In this document: positions 25,904 through 34,430 of the stretch, one piece after another
Numbering within the stretch: the first letter of the stretch is position 1
How the letters are laid out: each line of letters opens with the position of its first letter
Source: AC-32 sp963719275
GTDB lineage: Bacteria > Actinomycetota > Thermoleophilia > Gaiellales > Gaiellaceae
Length of the DNA stretch: 64,000 bases
Reading direction: 5' to 3'
Assembly (NCBI GenBank): GCA_963719275.1
Contig: CAVRBT010000004.1
Coordinates: 186,001-250,000 of the forward strand
Translations under genes and position numbers: made by a program
The notes under the pieces: model-generated
Seen by the model: the letters and a program-made list of their open reading frames with translations, nothing else
Told to the model about the DNA's origin: nothing
The model's database searches: none

Positions 25904-26351
25904 AGGCCAGCGTACGAAGCGCGCCGGGGGCCTCACAACGACCGGAAAGGCCAGTGGCCCGTTAGGGCACGTCCTCAACCACCAGAACCGGCGTCGTTAC
26001 GTGTGCAACGTCTCAGCGGAACGTCTGCTCACGCACACACAACAAGCGCTGCGAGCGAACTTTCAAGGCGGCGCGGCTTGACGTGCCCTGGCCGGCTCGT
26101 GTTTACAGGCCCTAACCGTGTGCCGGAGGAAGCCACGGGGGAGCGATGGGCAGGCCAGGCGGAGCCTGGGGGAGAGGGCCTGCCCATCGCCTCAAGGACC
26201 GACCGACCCGAGTAGCTGGGCGGCCCGCCTCGGTTAGCCGGTCTTCGCAATCCCACTGGGCCGCGGGTGGAACTGACGGCCGATTCACTCACATCGAGAA
26301 GAGATTTCAAGACCCGGGCGAGCCACCCTTGCGCTCTTAGCGGGAAATTCC
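25904..26351. other. Interval without a convincing gene
   Basis: About 450 bp between two minus-strand genes. Frames on both strands are low-complexity and show no motif, ribosome site or third-position bias. No tRNA or terminator-like structure is apparent. Confidence 0.4.
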
Positions 26352-26693
26352 TCATCCTCGTCCTTCGACTAGCACGGGCGGTTGCCATGGGCAGTGCGAC
26401 CGATCATTGGGCCGAAGCTCCTCCCTGAGATCGAACACTTCCCGTCGCGCCTCGGCGACCCAGCCCGCGACGGTGTCGAGCAGTTCCCGGTGATGCCGCT
26501 CGGTGATGCCGCTTGCGCTCGTCTGATGCCTCTCGAGCTGCCGGCTCAGGCTCTCGACTTCACTCTCGAGTTTCTGGACGGTCTTCACGATCCCGGGCGA
26601 CTCACTTTGGTTCCACAGATAGGTCACGCCCAAGGTTGCTTCACCCGGTCGCGGCTCGACAGCCGGCGCCCCTTTTGTATAGATTGGCATCAT
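26352..26693 (-). CDS. Possible coiled-coil protein, hypothetical
   Basis: From about residue 40 the frame reads as an amphipathic heptad helix (VQKLESEVESLSRQLERHQ) followed by a second helix (ELLDTVAGWVAEARREV), with codon use like real genes. The start is uncertain: ATG 26693 would place it base-to-base against the ATG of the divergent gene at 26692, while GTG 26627 would skip an unconvincing N-terminus. 113 residues at most. Function unknown. Confidence 0.4.
   Translation of the reverse strand: MMPIYTKGAPAVEPRPGEATLGVTYLWNQSESPGIVKTVQKLESEVESLSRQLERHQTSASGITERHHRELLDTVAGWVAEARREVFDLREELRPNDRSHCPWQPPVLVEGRG
26680..26685 (+). promoter_or_regulatory. -10 box (TAGATT) for the DUF11-like gene
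   Basis: TAGATT lies 6 nt before the ATG at 26692; TCGACA at 26656-26661 is a candidate -35 with an 18-bp spacer. No ribosome site is present, so the mRNA is probably leaderless. Confidence 0.55.
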
Positions 26694-27225
26694 GTGCCGT
26701 GTAGCCGTCCGGCGCGTCGCCGCAGTCACCGCCCTCGTAGTTGGCGCGTTGCTGGTCGTCTCAGCGGGTCTCGGTGGCACCGCCTCCGGTGGCCTGCGGG
26801 CGAAGAAGACCTCGTTCGCGCCGCTCAGCCCCAACGCCGCCCGGCTCACAATCGGCTTGCGGGTGACGCCACGCACGGCGACCCGCGGGAAGACCGTCAC
26901 CTACCTGCTGCGACTCTCCAACGTCGGGGATGCTTCGGCCAGTCTGGTGCGGGTCTGTGACCAGGTTCCGCTCAGGTTGATCCTCGTTAGCGCGCCTCCT
27001 GGGTTCGTAAGCGGTGGCGCCAGATTGGTCTGCAGGAGATTCGCTCGCCTGCCGGTCGGCGGAACGGTGATCTTCAAGTTCCGGATGCGAGTCTCACCGT
27101 CGGCCAGAGGAGGCGTGGTCGTCAACACCGCCTACGCCAGGTGGCGAGGGGCAATCAGCTTCATCTACGCCCAGGTGCCGCTCACGGTCGGCGTGCTGAG
27201 TGGGTGCTCACGGTCGGCGTGCTGA
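26692..27225 (+). CDS. Secreted protein with DUF11-like repeat domain
   Basis: The 177-residue product has a hydrophobic N-terminal signal (VTALVVGALLVVSAG) and one beta-sandwich domain of the DUF11/conserved-repeat type: VTPRTATRGKTVTYLLRLSNVGDASASLVRVCDQVP. Such domains occur in surface proteins and spore-coat-like proteins of high-GC bacteria. A near-perfect 26-bp tandem duplication at 27181-27226 falls at the end of the frame and has changed the C-terminus (now SGCSRSAC). The protein may be released or cell-surface attached; no anchor motif is visible. Confidence 0.72.
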   Translation: MCRVAVRRVAAVTALVVGALLVVSAGLGGTASGGLRAKKTSFAPLSPNAARLTIGLRVTPRTATRGKTVTYLLRLSNVGDASASLVRVCDQVPLRLILVSAPPGFVSGGARLVCRRFARLPVGGTVIFKFRMRVSPSARGGVVVNTAYARWRGAISFIYAQVPLTVGVLSGCSRSAC

Positions 27226-27226
27226 G
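27181..27226. repeat. 26-bp tandem duplication at a gene end
   Basis: A 20-bp unit at 27181-27200 recurs exactly at 27207-27226 with a 26-bp period, which is not a multiple of three. The duplication therefore shifts the reading frame in the last codons of the DUF11-like gene and sets a new stop. Confidence 0.8.
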
Positions 27227-27521
27227 CATCACGCGCCTCCTCTGCTGAGAGCTGGTAATCAGGCGCCGTCGCACGCGCTTGATCGTGCGTGAGGCGAGGT
27301 CGCCTACGGTTGGTCGCGGTGCGCGAGCTCGAGCGCTGGCTCGAGGCTAACGCGGCACGGATCCTCTAGTCCTTGATCGAAACGGCTCAGTCGCGGGTTG
27401 AACGAGGCCGCCGAACAACCGCGAGCTCGTTCACTGCCAGTTCTGGTAGGCCGTCCCGAGATAGGCGATGACGTAGCCTCCGAAGGCAACGGCGGTTCGC
27501 GCCACGCATCGAAGACGTCGA

Positions 27522-27707
27522 ATGCGACGAGAGAGCGTGCTGCGCTACGAGCTGCTCGAGCACGCAGAGCGCGGCAAGCTCGAGGTCGGCGACTGGGTCG
27601 CGATCCACTACCGCGGCCTGAAGATCGGCGAGACCGGCACCGAGGACCGCAGCTACCGCGTGGCAGTCGAACGGGCGAGCGTCGACGAGCTACCGGATGG
27701 CTTCTAG
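27522..27707 (+). CDS. Small hypothetical protein, possibly fragment of a mobile-element gene
   Basis: The 61-residue frame contains a beta-rich stretch KLEVGDWVAIHYRGLKIGETGTEDRSYRVAVERA that resembles small proteins from phages and integrative elements of actinobacteria, but I cannot name it. The frame is open only a few codons upstream, so it is either a small complete gene or a truncated end. It is followed after 5 nt by another small frame. Confidence 0.35.
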   Translation: MRRESVLRYELLEHAERGKLEVGDWVAIHYRGLKIGETGTEDRSYRVAVERASVDELPDGF

Positions 27708-27712
27708 GAGCG

Positions 27713-27859
27713 ATGAAGTACGAGCGCCTCGAGCGAGAGGTCGCGCAGCGCGAACAGAAGCCGTTGCGCGACCTTTCGCGCGCCTGGCTCGGGACCTCGA
27801 GACACTGGGTCTCTGAGAGGCTCGGCGAGCTTCAGGATGAGCTTCGCCGGCTTAGTTAG
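27713..27859 (+). CDS. Very small charged helical protein
   Basis: A 48-residue frame starting at ATG 27713, with GGAG 3 nt before it. The sequence is strongly charged and helical (EREVAQREQKPLRDLSRAWL, RLGELQDELRRL). It follows the preceding small gene closely and may be co-translated with it. Low confidence because of size. Confidence 0.3.
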   Translation: MKYERLEREVAQREQKPLRDLSRAWLGTSRHWVSERLGELQDELRRLS

Positions 27860-28040
27860 GGGGTGGGACTTCATGCGGCGAGGCCTCGCCCCTCTGCCTA
27901 GTTCAGGCGCCGGGGGCGTTAGCAACGCTGGCAAGATCCGAGGTAGGCACCGAGGTAGGCGCCGCACGCGCATTTCCGGCACCGCTGTCACAAATGACCC
28001 GCGTGGTTGAGCCAAAAGCGGCTAACCATGTGACATCGAA

Positions 28041-28113
28041 AGGCGCATACGGGATTCGAACCCGTGCCGCCGCCGTGAGAGGGCGGTGTCCTAGGCCACT
28101 AGACGAATGCGCC
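28041..28113 (-). tRNA. tRNA-Glu (anticodon CTC)
   Basis: A full cloverleaf on the minus strand: 7-bp acceptor GGCGCAT/ATGCGCC, a D-arm with TAGTGG...AGGA, anticodon stem CCGCC/GGCGG with loop CTCTCAC (anticodon CTC), and T-arm GGGTTCGAATCCC. CCA is not encoded. The unpaired discriminator base would be U, which is unusual. It lies in a low-density zone near a broken DUF1206 gene. Confidence 0.93.
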
Positions 28114-28228
28114 CGGCGGAGGCTTAGTGTAGCGACGAACGGGCTCGATCGAGCCATGCTCGGACGGTGGTTCAGCGCGGTGCCGCAGGAAGACCTCACG
28201 CCGAAGAGCGCCGCGAGCGCGACCGCGA

Positions 28229-29073
28229 CTAGCCCGCCGACACGTCGAGGTAGCGCGCGTCGACGAGGCAGTCCGCGACTAACCCGGCGGCGGTGACGCC
28301 GAGGAGGTACGGGCCGTACGTCGCGCTTGCGAGCTTCTGCAGCCCCCGTCCAGGCCGATCGCCTCATTCGGATCGTACTCGAGCGCGGCCTTGATCACGA
28401 AGATCCCGATCAGTCCGAACACAACCGCCAGTGCCACGTGGCCGATGGTGCCCGCGCGACCGCCCCACCTGCGGGCCGTCGGGCCCATCTCGCCGGTACG
28501 CCACCTGTCCTCGAACTTGCCCGAGAGACCGCGGTAGAGGTTCCAGAACCCCGCACCGATCACTACCGCCCCCGCGGCGCCGACGAGCCACGTCCCGGTA
28601 GGCCAAGAGAGGAGTGTCGACGCGGTCTCGCGTGCACGCTCGTTTTGGGAGCCGCTTCCGCCGGCTCCCGCGACAAGCTTTGCGGCCGAGAACGCAAGCG
28701 CGCCGCTAGATCAGGCCGCGGCCGATGGAGCCGAGCCGCTTCGCCAATTTTCTTCGCATCCTCGCCGGGTACGGCCCACGCCTCGACGAACCGCCAGAGT
28801 GCGTACGCCGCGTACCCCACGGCGAGGAGGGTCAGCACGACCGTGCCGAACGTCACTCCGGCGAGCGCATGCATTGCGCCCTCGCGGCTGGTTGCCCGGC
28901 CACCGTCGCCCATCGCGAACTTGATCGCGAGCGCGCCGACGACGCCGAAAGAAACGCCCTTCGCGACGATGCCGGCGCGCGCGAGCCACGCGTACCAGCC
29001 GCTACCGCTACGGCCGCTCTGCCGTGCCTGCCTCTTGTGCCGGCCGCGCCAGTCGTTCCTCGGCGGTACTCAT
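28229..29073 (-). pseudogene. Broken DUF1206 membrane protein gene
   Basis: Read from ATG 29073 on the minus strand, four blocks of one DUF1206 protein are found in different frames: a start MSTAEERLARPAQEAGT, then WYAWLARAGIVAKGVSFGVV...ALWRFVEAWAVPGEDAKKIG, then SWPTGTWLVGAAGAVVIGAG...RGLSGKFEDRWRTGEM with VIKAALEYDPNEAIGLDG, and finally LQKLASATYGPYLLGVTAAG to the stop at 28229. The last shift is the loss of one base in a G-run near 28340; an in-frame TAG lies in the middle block region. DUF1206 proteins have three repeated two-helix units and are about 270 residues, which fits the 845 bp. Sequencing error could explain one shift but hardly all. Confidence 0.72.
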
Positions 29074-29151
29074 TGCAGGAAGGAACGGCCGAGCGCTCGA
29101 GAGGGTTACGCCGGAACGAAAGAACCCGCCGTTTGCAGCGGGTTCATGAGG

Positions 29152-29222
29152 CTGCGGGGCTAGGATTCGAACCTAGACTACTCGGTCCAGAGCCGAGCGT
29201 CCTACCGTTAGACGACCCCGCA
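29152..29222 (-). tRNA. tRNA-Gln (anticodon CTG)
   Basis: Cloverleaf on the minus strand with acceptor TGCGGGG/CCCCGCA, D-arm TCTAACGGTAGGAC, anticodon stem CTCGG/CCGAG with loop CTCTGGA (anticodon CTG) and T-arm TAGGTTCGAATCCTA. Discriminator is G; CCA is not encoded. It sits just upstream of the broken DUF1206 gene. Confidence 0.94.
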
Positions 29223-29257
29223 ACGAGCCGTTGCGGCCTTGGGAAGTGTAGCCCCGC

Positions 29258-29926
29258 TCAGGCGGCGGTGGCGCTGAAGGCCGAGGCGCCGTGGTGACGC
29301 AGGCGCCAGCCGGGGTCCTGCAGCGTGAAGGCGCGGCGCATCGTGCGCCAGCTCCCATCGGGGTCGGCGAGCTGGAGGCCGTCGAAGCGGTACGCGTGGC
29401 GATTGCAGCGCGTCTTCTCCGCGTAGCTCTCGGCCGTCGCGATCGGCCGCCACGCGCGGTGGCTGCGCGGGAGGTGGAACGGGCCCGCGATCCCGACGGA
29501 CGAGATCACGATCCAGGAGTCCCGCGCGAATGGGAGCTCGAGGACCGCGACGCGCAGCTTCCGTCCAGGGCGGATGCCGGACGCGAGCTCGGTGTAGCGC
29601 GGCGCCGCGCCCGGACGTGCGAGCTCGTAGTAGAGGCGGCCGTCGCTCGAGTCGCCGAAGGTCGCGAGGCCTACCTGGAGCCACTCGTCCTCGCCGTGCG
29701 GGCCGAGGCCGGGGCCGCCGACGCCGACCCAGCCCGCGACGTGGCTCGTGCCGCCGGCGACGGCGGGCGTACCGAGCAAGCTGATCGTGGCTGCGATGCC
29801 CGAGGCCTTCGAGTCGCTGTAGAGGCCGGCGTACGAGTAGCCCTTCGGGCAGGCGGACGCAGCGGCCGCGAAGACCGCGGCGAGGGCGAAAACCCCCGCA
29901 AGCAGGGCGATGCGCACGCCGGTCAC
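29258..29926 (-). CDS. Secreted hypothetical protein
   Basis: The 222-residue product has an N-terminal signal peptide (VRIALLAGVFALAAVFAAAASA) and a mature, probably beta-rich domain starting CPKGYSYAGLYSDSKASGIAATISLLG, with glycine-rich loops (VGVGGPGLGPHGEDEWLQVGLATF) reminiscent of lectin-like or jelly-roll folds. Two cysteines (ACPKG, TRCNRH) could pair. No named family recognised. GTG start at 29926. The gene is upstream of tRNA-Gln and downstream of the ABC exporter pair, on the same strand. Confidence 0.7.
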   Translation of the reverse strand: MTGVRIALLAGVFALAAVFAAAASACPKGYSYAGLYSDSKASGIAATISLLGTPAVAGGTSHVAGWVGVGGPGLGPHGEDEWLQVGLATFGDSSDGRLYYELARPGAAPRYTELASGIRPGRKLRVAVLELPFARDSWIVISSVGIAGPFHLPRSHRAWRPIATAESYAEKTRCNRHAYRFDGLQLADPDGSWRTMRRAFTLQDPGWRLRHHGASAFSATAA

Positions 29927-29986
29927 CAGCCCGAGGATCGGGTCGGCGCGGGCGTGCGCAGATCCCTCGTCTCAGGGAGGCGCTAG

Positions 29987-31792
29987 CTACGCGACGTCCG
30001 CGGCCCAGTCGCCGTACAGCGACGTGTAGAGGCCCCGAGCCTGCAGCAGCTCGTCGTGGCTGCCCTGCTCGACGACCCGGCCGTGCTCGAGGACGACGAT
30101 CAGGTCGGCGTCGCGGATCGTCGAAAGGCGGTGCGCGATCACGAACGCGGTGCGGCCGGCGAGGAGCGTGCGCAGCGCCTGCTCGATCTTCCGCTCGGTG
30201 CCGATGTCGACGGACGACGTGGCCTCGTCGAGGATCAGGATGCGCGGGTCGGCGAGCAGCGCCCGCGCGAGCGCGACGAGCTGGCGCTGGCCGAGCGAGA
30301 GGCGGCTGCCGCGCTCCTGCAACTGCGTCTCGTAGCCGTCCTCGAGCCGGAGGACGAAGTCGTGCGCCCCGATCGTCTTCGCGGCGCGCACGATTTCCTC
30401 TGGCCGCGCCTCGGGACGGCCGAACGCGATGTTCTCGCTCACCGTGCCCGCGAACAGGAAGCCTTCCTGCGGCACTATCCCGAGCTGGCGGCGCAGCGAG
30501 GCCTGCGTGACGTCCCGCAGGTCGTGCCCGTCAATCGTGATTCGCCCGTCGCGCGGGTCGTAGAAGCGCGCCAGCAGCTTGGCGATCGTCGACTTGCCGG
30601 CACCCGTGTGCCCGACCAGCGCGACGGTGGTGCCGGCCGGGACGTCGAGGTCGAGCCCATGCAGTACCTCCGGCCCGTTGCCGTAGCCGAAGCGCACCTC
30701 GTCGAAGCGAACGCGGCCCTCGACGTGCGGCAGCGCCTCGGCGTGCGCGTTGTCGACCACCTCCGGCTTCTTGTCGAGCACGTCGACGATCTTGTCCAGC
30801 GCGGCGGTGGCCGAGAGGAACGTCCCGTAGAGCTGCGAGAGCTGCTGCACGGGGTCGAAGAAGTTCTGGACGTAGAGCATGAAGGCGAACAGCGTCCCGA
30901 GCGTGACGTCGCCCTGGAAGTAGAGGTGGCCGCCGAAGCCGAGGACGACGGCCAGCGCGACCGTCGAAAGAAGGTCGACGTACGGAAAGTAGAGTCCGTT
31001 CAGGACGACCGTCTGCATGTTCGACTCGCGGTAGCGCTCGGCCACGCCGCGGAAGTTGCGGATGTTCGTCTCCTCGCGCGTGAACGCCTGGACCATGCGC
31101 ATGCCGGCGATGTCCTCGGCGAGGGTCGCGGTGACGAGGCCGAGCCGCTCGCGAACCTGGGAGTATGCGCGCGCCGAACGGGTGCGGAAGATCGCGGTCG
31201 CGACGCTCATGAACGGGATCACGATCAGCGTCGCGAGCGCGAGCCGCCAGTCGAGGATGAAGAGCAGAATCGCCGTCCCGATCAGCGTCAGGGTGTTCTG
31301 GACGAGGCTCGTAACGCCGTCGGTGACGAGCTGGTCGATCGCCTCAACGTCGTTCGTGAGCCGGCTGATGATCACGCCCGCGCGGTTGCGCTCGTAGAAG
31401 CCGAGCGAGAGGCGCTGGAGGTGGTCGAAGAGCCGGTTCCGCAGGTCGGCCAGGATCCGCTCGCCGACCCAGCCGGAGAGGTAGGTCTGCGCGTAGCTCA
31501 TGCCCCAGTTGAGAAGGCCGGCGACGAGGAAGGCGCCGACGATCCACCAGAGCTTCGTCAGGTCGTGCTGCGCGATGCCTTCGTCGATCGCGTACTTGGA
31601 GAGGTAGGGGGGCGCCAGCGCCGTCGCGGTGGCGAGCAGGAGCGCCGCGACCGAGAGGAGCGTGCGCGTCTTGTACGGGCGCGTGAGCCGGACGAGCATC
31701 CGGAGCCGCCGTCGTGTGCGCTGCCAGGACCAGTCCTCGACCTGCGCTCCGCGCTCGCGCATCAGGTGCCCGCCGGGCTGCCAGACTCTCAC
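29987..31792 (-). CDS. ABC exporter subunit with canonical Walker B (heterodimer partner)
   Basis: Half-transporter with six membrane helices (about residues 35-330) and a C-terminal ATPase. Walker A is GHTGAGKST, the signature is LSLGQ instead of LSGGQ, and Walker B is ILILDEATSS with the catalytic Glu, followed by the H-loop IAHRLST. It therefore supplies the ATP-hydrolysing Walker B, while its altered signature faces the other subunit's site. The open frame begins far upstream, but GTG 31792 with GGGAGG 7 nt before it gives a normal 601-residue protein. Substrate is unknown; family members export drugs, lipids or peptides. Confidence 0.9.
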   Translation of the reverse strand: MRVWQPGGHLMRERGAQVEDWSWQRTRRRLRMLVRLTRPYKTRTLLSVAALLLATATALAPPYLSKYAIDEGIAQHDLTKLWWIVGAFLVAGLLNWGMSYAQTYLSGWVGERILADLRNRLFDHLQRLSLGFYERNRAGVIISRLTNDVEAIDQLVTDGVTSLVQNTLTLIGTAILLFILDWRLALATLIVIPFMSVATAIFRTRSARAYSQVRERLGLVTATLAEDIAGMRMVQAFTREETNIRNFRGVAERYRESNMQTVVLNGLYFPYVDLLSTVALAVVLGFGGHLYFQGDVTLGTLFAFMLYVQNFFDPVQQLSQLYGTFLSATAALDKIVDVLDKKPEVVDNAHAEALPHVEGRVRFDEVRFGYGNGPEVLHGLDLDVPAGTTVALVGHTGAGKSTIAKLLARFYDPRDGRITIDGHDLRDVTQASLRRQLGIVPQEGFLFAGTVSENIAFGRPEARPEEIVRAAKTIGAHDFVLRLEDGYETQLQERGSRLSLGQRQLVALARALLADPRILILDEATSSVDIGTERKIEQALRTLLAGRTAFVIAHRLSTIRDADLIVVLEHGRVVEQGSHDELLQARGLYTSLYGDWAADVA

Positions 31793-31835
31793 GCCGGCCT
31801 CCCGCCACGCCCGCCGTGAGGCGCTACCTCCGCTC

Positions 31836-31858
31836 CCCCACCCATTGAGAGGGTGGGG
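31836..31858 (-). terminator. Hairpin between the two ABC genes
   Basis: An 8-bp GC-rich stem (31836-31843 with 31851-31858) with a 7-nt loop lies in the 172-bp gap between the two exporter genes. There is no T-run, so it could be an attenuator, an mRNA-stabilising hairpin or a weak terminator. Confidence 0.4.
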
Positions 31859-31964
31859 TTGAACCCACCGCCCTCGGCGTCGACGATACCCAGGCGCGGC
31901 GCACGGGTCTGTGTCCCGAGTGCACCGACAGCGCGCCAGTTTGCCCACAACGCCGGGCCGCAGC

Positions 31965-33782
31965 TCACGACGCCGCCTCCAGTGCTTCCTCGCCGAGCTC
32001 CTCTTCGCTGACCCGCGCCTCGACCGCGTCCGCGAACTGCCGCTCGAGCAGGCCGTGCTCGTAGATGTCGCGGTACACGGCGCTCGTCTCGAGCAGCTCG
32101 TCGTGCGTTCCGCGCGCAGCGATCCGGCCCTCGTCCAGGACGACGATCTCGTCGGCCAGCGCAATCGTCGAGAGCCGGTGGGCGATGATCAGCGTCGTCC
32201 GGTCGCGCATCGCCTCGCGCAGGCCGACTCGGATCTTCGCCTCGGTGGTCGCGTCCACGGAAGCGGTGGCGTCGTCCAGGATCAAGACCCGCGGGTCGAC
32301 TGCGAGTGCCCGCGCGATCGCAAGCCGCTGCCGCTGGCCTCCCGAGAGCGTGATCCCGCGCTCGCCGATGACCGTGTCGTACCCGTCAGGCAGCTCGGCG
32401 ACGAACTCGTGCGCCTGTGCGAGCCGCGCGATCCGCTCGACCTCGTCGTCGCCGAGATAGGGCGCGCCGAAGATGATGTTCTCGCGCACGCTCGCCGAGA
32501 ACAGGAACGGGTCCTGCGGGATCACGCCGACCGCTTGCCGCAGCGACCGGAGCGTGACGTCGCGCACGTCCACTCCGTCGAGCAGCACGCGCCCGCCCGT
32601 CACGTCGTAGAAGCGCGGCACGAGCGAGGTGAGGGTCGTCTTGCCCGAACCGGTCTGGCCGATCAGCGCGATCGTGCGGCCGGGGGCGATCTCGAGGTCG
32701 ACGTCCTCGAGCACCGGCCGCCCCTCGAGGTACTCGAAGCGCACGCTCTCGAAGCGCAGCTCGCCCGGGCCATCCGGCAGCGCCGCGGCGCCGGGTTGCT
32801 CGGCGATCTCGAGCGGCTCATCCATGATCTGAAAAATCCGCTCGCCGGAGGCGGTCGCGCGCTGCGCCTGCCCGATCCACATCCCGAGCGAGCGCAGCGG
32901 CATCACGAGCATCGCGAGGTACAGGTTGAACGCGACGAAGCCGCCGACCGAGAGTTCGCCGCTCGTCACCATCCGCGCGCCGACGAGCAGCACCGCGGCC
33001 TGCGCGAGCAGCGGCACCCAGGAGATGAGCGGCACGTACGTCGCGCGCTGACGGTTCGCCTTGAGCGTCTGCCGGAAAACCTCCTCGGAGCGCGCGTGGA
33101 ACTTCGCCGACTCCTGCGGCTCCTGCGCGAACGACTTCACGACGTGGACGCCGACGATGTTCTCCTCGGCGACCGTTGCGACGTCGGCGAGCTTCTGCTG
33201 CACCTCGCGCAGGGTCGGGTGCGCCAGGTGGCTGTACCGGTAGGCGAGCACGACCAGCACCGGCGTGATCGCCAGCGCGATCAGGGCGAGCTTCCACTCG
33301 AACACCAGCAGGACGACGGTCACCGAGACGACGGTGATCACGTTCTGGAAGAAGAAGATCAGGCCGTAGCCGAGGAAGAAGCGGACGCCCTGGAGGTCGA
33401 CCGTCGCGCGCGACATCAGCTGCCCGGTCTGGTGGCGGTCGTAGAAGCCGAACGAGAGCCGCACGAGATGCGCGAAGAGGCCCTGCCGCATGTCCATCTC
33501 GACCGCGAGCGCCTGGCGGCCGGAGATCAGGCGGCGTGCCGCCATCAGCGAAGCGCGCAGGATCCCGCAGGCGACGACCGCGCCGACGTAGAGCCAGAGC
33601 CTCTGCCGGTCGCCCTGCGCGAGCGCGTTGTCGATCACGTTCTTCGTTAGCCAGACGAGCGCGATCTGGGCTCCCTGCGACCCGGCGGCCAGCACGATCG
33701 AGACGACCAGCGAGACCTTGTAGGGCCGGAGGAACCCCAGCAACCGCGCGAACGTGTGGCGATAGCGGGGTGTCTCCTGCAC
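31965..33782 (-). CDS. ABC exporter subunit with degenerate Walker B (heterodimer partner)
   Basis: The 605-residue half-transporter has the six-helix exporter fold and an ATPase domain with Walker A GQTGSGKTT, intact signature LSGGQRQRLA, and Walker B VLILDDATAS, in which the catalytic Glu is Asp. This combination pairs with the downstream gene to give one consensus and one degenerate nucleotide site, as in TM287/288 and BmrCD. The GTG start at 33782 has TAGATT 8 nt upstream. A C-terminal acidic tail (EEELGEEALEAAS) extends beyond the family core. Substrate unknown. Confidence 0.9.
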   Translation of the reverse strand: MQETPRYRHTFARLLGFLRPYKVSLVVSIVLAAGSQGAQIALVWLTKNVIDNALAQGDRQRLWLYVGAVVACGILRASLMAARRLISGRQALAVEMDMRQGLFAHLVRLSFGFYDRHQTGQLMSRATVDLQGVRFFLGYGLIFFFQNVITVVSVTVVLLVFEWKLALIALAITPVLVVLAYRYSHLAHPTLREVQQKLADVATVAEENIVGVHVVKSFAQEPQESAKFHARSEEVFRQTLKANRQRATYVPLISWVPLLAQAAVLLVGARMVTSGELSVGGFVAFNLYLAMLVMPLRSLGMWIGQAQRATASGERIFQIMDEPLEIAEQPGAAALPDGPGELRFESVRFEYLEGRPVLEDVDLEIAPGRTIALIGQTGSGKTTLTSLVPRFYDVTGGRVLLDGVDVRDVTLRSLRQAVGVIPQDPFLFSASVRENIIFGAPYLGDDEVERIARLAQAHEFVAELPDGYDTVIGERGITLSGGQRQRLAIARALAVDPRVLILDDATASVDATTEAKIRVGLREAMRDRTTLIIAHRLSTIALADEIVVLDEGRIAARGTHDELLETSAVYRDIYEHGLLERQFADAVEARVSEEELGEEALEAAS

Positions 33783-33791
33783 CCTCGAAAT

Positions 33792-34430
33792 CTAGCGCTG
33801 GGCCTCTGTCTCACCGCCTGGCTCGACGCCCAGCCGGCGGAGCTCGACCTTGATGAGCTCGGCGGCTTCGGCGACCCGTGCGCGGTTCGCCGGGTCGTTG
33901 AGCCAGGCGCTCGCGCCGGACGGGTGCGGGAGTGGGATCGCCGCCGCGCCGTCGTGCTCGAAGCGTTTGCCGACGCACTCGGTCACGCTCTTCAGGCCGA
34001 GCAGCCGCCGCACGGCCAGCCCGCCGACGGGCACGATCAGGCGCGGCCGAACGAGCTCGAGCTCCCAGCTGCGCCAGAACGCGCAGAGCTCCTGCTCGCG
34101 CGGCGTCGGTGTGCGGTCGCCGCGGCCACTCGGCGCCTTGCCCGGATAGCAGCGCGTGACCGAGGCGCAGTAGAAGGTCGCGTAGAAGTCGTCCTCGCCG
34201 AGCTCGAGCCAACGCCGCAGCGTGCGACCGGCCCGGCCGCGCCACGGGCGCCGCTGCTCGCCCTCGACCGCGCCCGGCGCCTGGCCGAACATATAGGCGC
34301 GCTGACCCTCGTACGGCTGGACGATCGGGAGCGACTCGAGCGGGTGGCCGGCCTCGACGCAGGCGCGGCAGACGCGCTCGTCGCGCTGGAGCGAGGCAAT
34401 CGAGCGGTACCGCGAGCGGCGCCGCGTCAA
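33792..34430 (-). CDS. Uracil-DNA glycosylase superfamily protein, Fe-S type
   Basis: The 212-residue product has two cysteine pairs suited to an iron-sulfur cluster (VCRAC near the N-terminus; YCASVTRCYPGK in the middle), the superfamily active-site motif MFGQAPGAVEGEQ and the C-terminal LPHPSGASAWL motif with the catalytic-type His. This is close to family 4/5 UDGs or their relatives, which remove uracil or damaged bases from DNA. TTG 34430 overlaps the upstream methyltransferase stop (TTGA). The exact activity cannot be told, since motif 1 is GQAPG rather than the GEGPG of family 4. Confidence 0.82.
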   Translation of the reverse strand: MTRRRSRYRSIASLQRDERVCRACVEAGHPLESLPIVQPYEGQRAYMFGQAPGAVEGEQRRPWRGRAGRTLRRWLELGEDDFYATFYCASVTRCYPGKAPSGRGDRTPTPREQELCAFWRSWELELVRPRLIVPVGGLAVRRLLGLKSVTECVGKRFEHDGAAAIPLPHPSGASAWLNDPANRARVAEAAELIKVELRRLGVEPGGETEAQR

